Positions 15,250 through 17,308 of a stretch of DNA of 17,308 bases are shown piece by piece. Position 1 is the stretch's first letter. Each line of letters begins with the position of its first letter. The DNA is from an uncultured Caulobacteraceae bacterium. Lineage in GTDB: Bacteria; Pseudomonadota; Alphaproteobacteria; Caulobacterales; Caulobacteraceae. The DNA lies in the NCBI GenBank assembly GCA_937910255.1, contig CALEOQ010000077.1, forward strand, positions 1-17,308, in the 5' to 3' direction. The notes beneath the pieces were generated by a model. That model saw only the letters and a list, made by a program, of their open reading frames with translations, ran no database searches and was not told where the DNA came from. The translations under genes and the position numbers were made by a program.

Positions 15250-15867
15250 TCAGGCCGCCGCGCTGGGCCGCCCCTTCACTCGCTCGAACCAGGCCGGCAG
15301 CCATTTGGCTTCGGACGGCAGGGGCTGGCCCACCTGGGTCCCGAAGGCCAGGAAGCAGAACAGCAGAATATCGGCCAGGCTGAAGCGGTCGCCGCAGACG
15401 AAGTCGCGCCCGTCCATCAATCCGTCGAGCCAGAGGATCTTGTCCTTGGCGATGGCCTTGAGGTCTTCGGCCGCCTCGGCCCGCACCAGGCGAAAGCGGC
15501 TTTCGAACAGGGGCCGGCCCTCAGCCGCGCGGAAACCGCTGGTGAGCGGCTCGACGATGTTGAGATCGATCCGACGCGTCCACATGCGGGTCTCGGCCCG
15601 CTGCTCGGCGGTCGCGCCGATCAGCACCGGCTGCGGGGCGATCTCCTCCAGATATTCGCAGATGGCGGTGATCTCGCAGACGACGGTTCCGTCATCCAGC
15701 TCCAGCGCCGGCATCTGGCCGGCCACATTGACCTCGTGCGCGTAGGGCGGCTGGCGGTTCTCGCCCTTCATCAGGTCCACCTGCTGCTGGGGGATATCCA
15801 GGCCCTTCTCGGCCATGAACATGCGCACCACGTGCGGATTGGGTCCGACGGAATTGTAGAACTTCAT
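15250..15867 (-). CDS. Glutathione S-transferase family protein
   Basis: This 205-residue protein has the canonical two-domain GST fold. The thioredoxin-like N-domain (1-78) includes FYNSVGPNPHVVRM at the active-site end and the cis-proline loop QMPAL (P53). The glutathione gamma-glutamyl contact is E65-x-T67 (VCEITAICEYLE). The helical C-domain (about 88-200) contains the N-capping segment GDRFSLADI. I chose the ATG at 15867 because AGGGAGA lies about eight bases upstream and the protein then begins directly at the first strand. An upstream in-frame ATG at 15915 would add 16 non-family residues. The subclass and electrophilic substrate are unknown. It follows the alpha/beta hydrolase-OsmC gene by 59 bp on the same strand and may share its transcript. 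Confidence 0.9.
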   Translation of the reverse strand: MKFYNSVGPNPHVVRMFMAEKGLDIPQQQVDLMKGENRQPPYAHEVNVAGQMPALELDDGTVVCEITAICEYLEEIAPQPVLIGATAEQRAETRMWTRRIDLNIVEPLTSGFRAAEGRPLFESRFRLVRAEAAEDLKAIAKDKILWLDGLMDGRDFVCGDRFSLADILLFCFLAFGTQVGQPLPSEAKWLPAWFERVKGRPSAAA

Positions 15868-15926
15868 GGCGGCGTCTCCCTTGGCTCTCATTGGCGACAA
15901 GATGAGGGAATTCACCCTGGGTCAGG

Positions 15927-17196
15927 TCAAGCCTGTTCCGGACAGGGGCTCGCCGGATCATCGTCGGCGCAGGCCTCTTCCATGCGGACATAGTGGTCGC
16001 CGCGATCGGTGGCCTCCAGGGCCGGCGCAGGCTCTGGCCGAGCATTGGTGACGACCTCGGCGCCCTCGGTAAGGGTCCGGTGGATCGGGCATTTCTCGGC
16101 GATCTCAATGATGCGCGCCCTTTGGTCGGCGTCGAGCTCGCCCTCCAGGCCGATCTCGCGGACGAACCGGTCCTTGGTCGTCGCCGTGCGCGCCTCGTGG
16201 GTGACCTCGACGCTGACCTTGTCCAGGGGCCAGCCCTTGCGGTCGGCATAGAGGCGGCAGGTCATCGCCGTGCAGGCGCCCAGGGCGGCGCCCAGCAGAT
16301 CATAGGGGCTTGGTCCGGAATCCATCCCGCCCACATCCACCGGCTCGTCGGCGAGGAACCGGGCAGGACCAGCCTGGACGACCACCTGGAACTTGCCCTC
16401 CCCGGTTTCCTCCACCCGGACCGCTTCGCGGGAGACCGTCTCGATAGCCCGCGGCGTGGTCAAATAGCGGGCGGCCCAGGCGGAGATGACGGCGGCGGCA
16501 TAGTCGGAATCGGCCTTGTCGCTCAGCAGATGATCGGCGTCGTCCAGGGACACGAAGCTCTTGGGATGGCGGGCGGCGAGGAAGATCTCGGTGGCGTTGT
16601 CGATGCCCACCACCTCGTCGCGCGGCGCGTGAAGGATCAGCAGGGCGCGCTTCAGATGGACGATCCGCTGGGCCTGGTTCTGCTGGGCCAGGTCGGCGAT
16701 GAAGCCGGCGCCGAGCTCGAACTGGCGGCCGGCGATCTCCACCGGAACCGGCTCGGCGCCTGCGCCTGACGCCTCTGCGCCCTCGATATGGCGCAGCACA
16801 TGTTCAGCCGAGGCCGGGGCGTTGACCACCGCCACCGCCCGCACGGTGGGGCATTCACCCGCGGCGGCCAGTACGGCGGCCCCGCCGAAGCTGTGCCCCA
16901 CCAGCACCTGAACCTCATGGCCCGCGGCGTTCATCGCCTCGACGGCGCTGACCACATCGGTGACGTCGCCGGACAGGCCAGCGCCGAACTCGCCCTCGCT
17001 CTCGCCCAGGCCGGTGAAGTCGAACCGCAGCACGCCGAAGCCCTTGTCGGCCAGGGCGCGGCTGATCCGCACCGCGGCGTGCGAGCGCTTGTCGCAGGTA
17101 AAGCAGTTGGCGAAGACGACATAGGCCCGGGGCGGCGATGCGCCCGTTTCCAGCACCCCGGAAAGACGTCGCCCGGCCGCGCTCTCGAAGTCGAAT
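15927..17196 (-). CDS. Bifunctional alpha/beta hydrolase-OsmC fusion, 5' truncated
   Basis: About 422 codons remain; the 5' end is cut off by adapter at 17197, and only a few N-terminal residues appear to be missing. Counting from the first genomic residue, the alpha/beta hydrolase half (1-245) shows NCFTCDKRSHA, RFDFTGLGES (57-66) and a complete triad: S102 in GHSFGG, D193 in PRDE and H222 in DADH. The OsmC/Ohr-like half (about 265-385) has the two reactive cysteines C308 (GACTAMT) and C369 (EKCPIH), which reduce organic hydroperoxides with thiol cofactors. The fusion is a known bacterial architecture whose physiological substrate is not settled. The C-terminal extension is acidic (400-422). 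The location fits a thiol/redox defence pair with the downstream GST. The true start lies outside the window. Confidence 0.92.
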
Positions 17197-17308
17197 AGAT
17201 CGGAAGAGCACACGTCTGAACTCCAGTCACGTCGTAATCTCCTACGCCGTCTTCTGCTTGAAAAAAAAAAACACACTACCCCTCAAACCCCTACGACCCT
17301 ATCACACC
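17197..17308. other. Illumina i7 adapter read-through, not genomic
   Basis: AGATCGGAAGAGC begins at 17197 and the TruSeq adapter runs to 17230. Bases 17231-17236 (GTCGTA) are the index and are the exact reverse complement of the left-end index. Bases 17237-17260 are the P7 complement with two mismatches, 17261-17271 is an A homopolymer and 17272-17308 is junk from reading past the fragment end. The reverse-strand frame through it fuses a spurious basic leader to the hydrolase-OsmC protein. Confidence 0.98.

Noticed and set aside
1..17308. Terminal inverted repeats suggesting a transposon or linear element
   Set aside because: The matching ends are Illumina adapter sequence with an index and homopolymer tails, not biological repeats.

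Overview
This is a 17.3 kb contig of very GC-rich DNA (roughly 70% by eye), with dense genes, short spacers and four-base ATGA overlaps. It reads like a proteobacterial chromosome. Protein flavour (alpha/beta hydrolase-OsmC fusion, urea-carboxylase cluster with two DUF1989 proteins, compact sirtuin) suggests an alphaproteobacterium, perhaps Caulobacterales-like. That placement is inference and is not tested. Both contig ends are sequencing artefact: positions 1-91 and 17197-17308 are Illumina i7 adapter read-through with homopolymer and junk. Both carry the same index (TACGAC on the left, its complement GTCGTA on the right). The genes touching the ends are therefore truncated and any protein reading through the adapter is chimeric.

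Region 1 (92-11645) is a nitrogen-scavenging cluster. A plus-strand ABC importer operon (lipoprotein 1467-2561, permease 2619-3443, ATPase 3440-4213) runs tail-to-tail into a minus-strand catabolic operon. In transcription order that operon is a NikR/CopG-like regulator (11598-11116), DUF1989 protein 2 (11119-10289), DUF1989 protein 1 (10275-9643), a 1204-residue biotin-dependent urea/guanidine carboxylase (9628-6014) and allophanate hydrolase (6000-4222). In current knowledge the two DUF1989 proteins next to such a carboxylase form carboxyguanidine deiminase. The likely pathway is: guanidine is imported, carboxylated to carboxyguanidine, deiminated to allophanate, and hydrolysed to ammonia and CO2. 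Upstream of the importer a 2-oxoglutarate/Fe(II) oxygenase (1196-219) is transcribed divergently. At the left edge lies the 3' end of a second copy of the regulator.

The most striking signal is regulatory. Three 30-bp inverted repeats of the form TATTACG-N12-CGTAATAC lie upstream of the regulator/catabolic operon (11616-11645), the oxygenase (1231-1260) and the importer (1388-1417). Their 6-N16-6 geometry is that of the classical NikR operator (GTATGA-N16-TCATAC), but with GTATTA half-sites. The regulator keeps the NikR fold pattern (ribbon-helix-helix plus ACT-like domain), but by hand alignment only one of the four nickel ligands survives. No guanidine (ykkC) riboswitch is recognisable. This looks like a NikR-derived repressor recruited to guanidine/urea-type nitrogen metabolism, with an unknown signal.

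Region 2 (11881-15244, plus strand) holds a dicarboxylate/amino-acid:cation symporter, a short NhaP/CPA1-type cation/proton antiporter, and a SIRT4-like (class II) sirtuin overlapping the antiporter by four bases. Region 3 (17196-15250, minus strand) holds a 5'-truncated alpha/beta hydrolase-OsmC fusion and a glutathione S-transferase.

No tRNA, rRNA, CRISPR array, insertion sequence or origin was recognised. No gene-free stretch exceeds 300 bases; the two longest are 1197-1466 and 11599-11880, and both hold operators.
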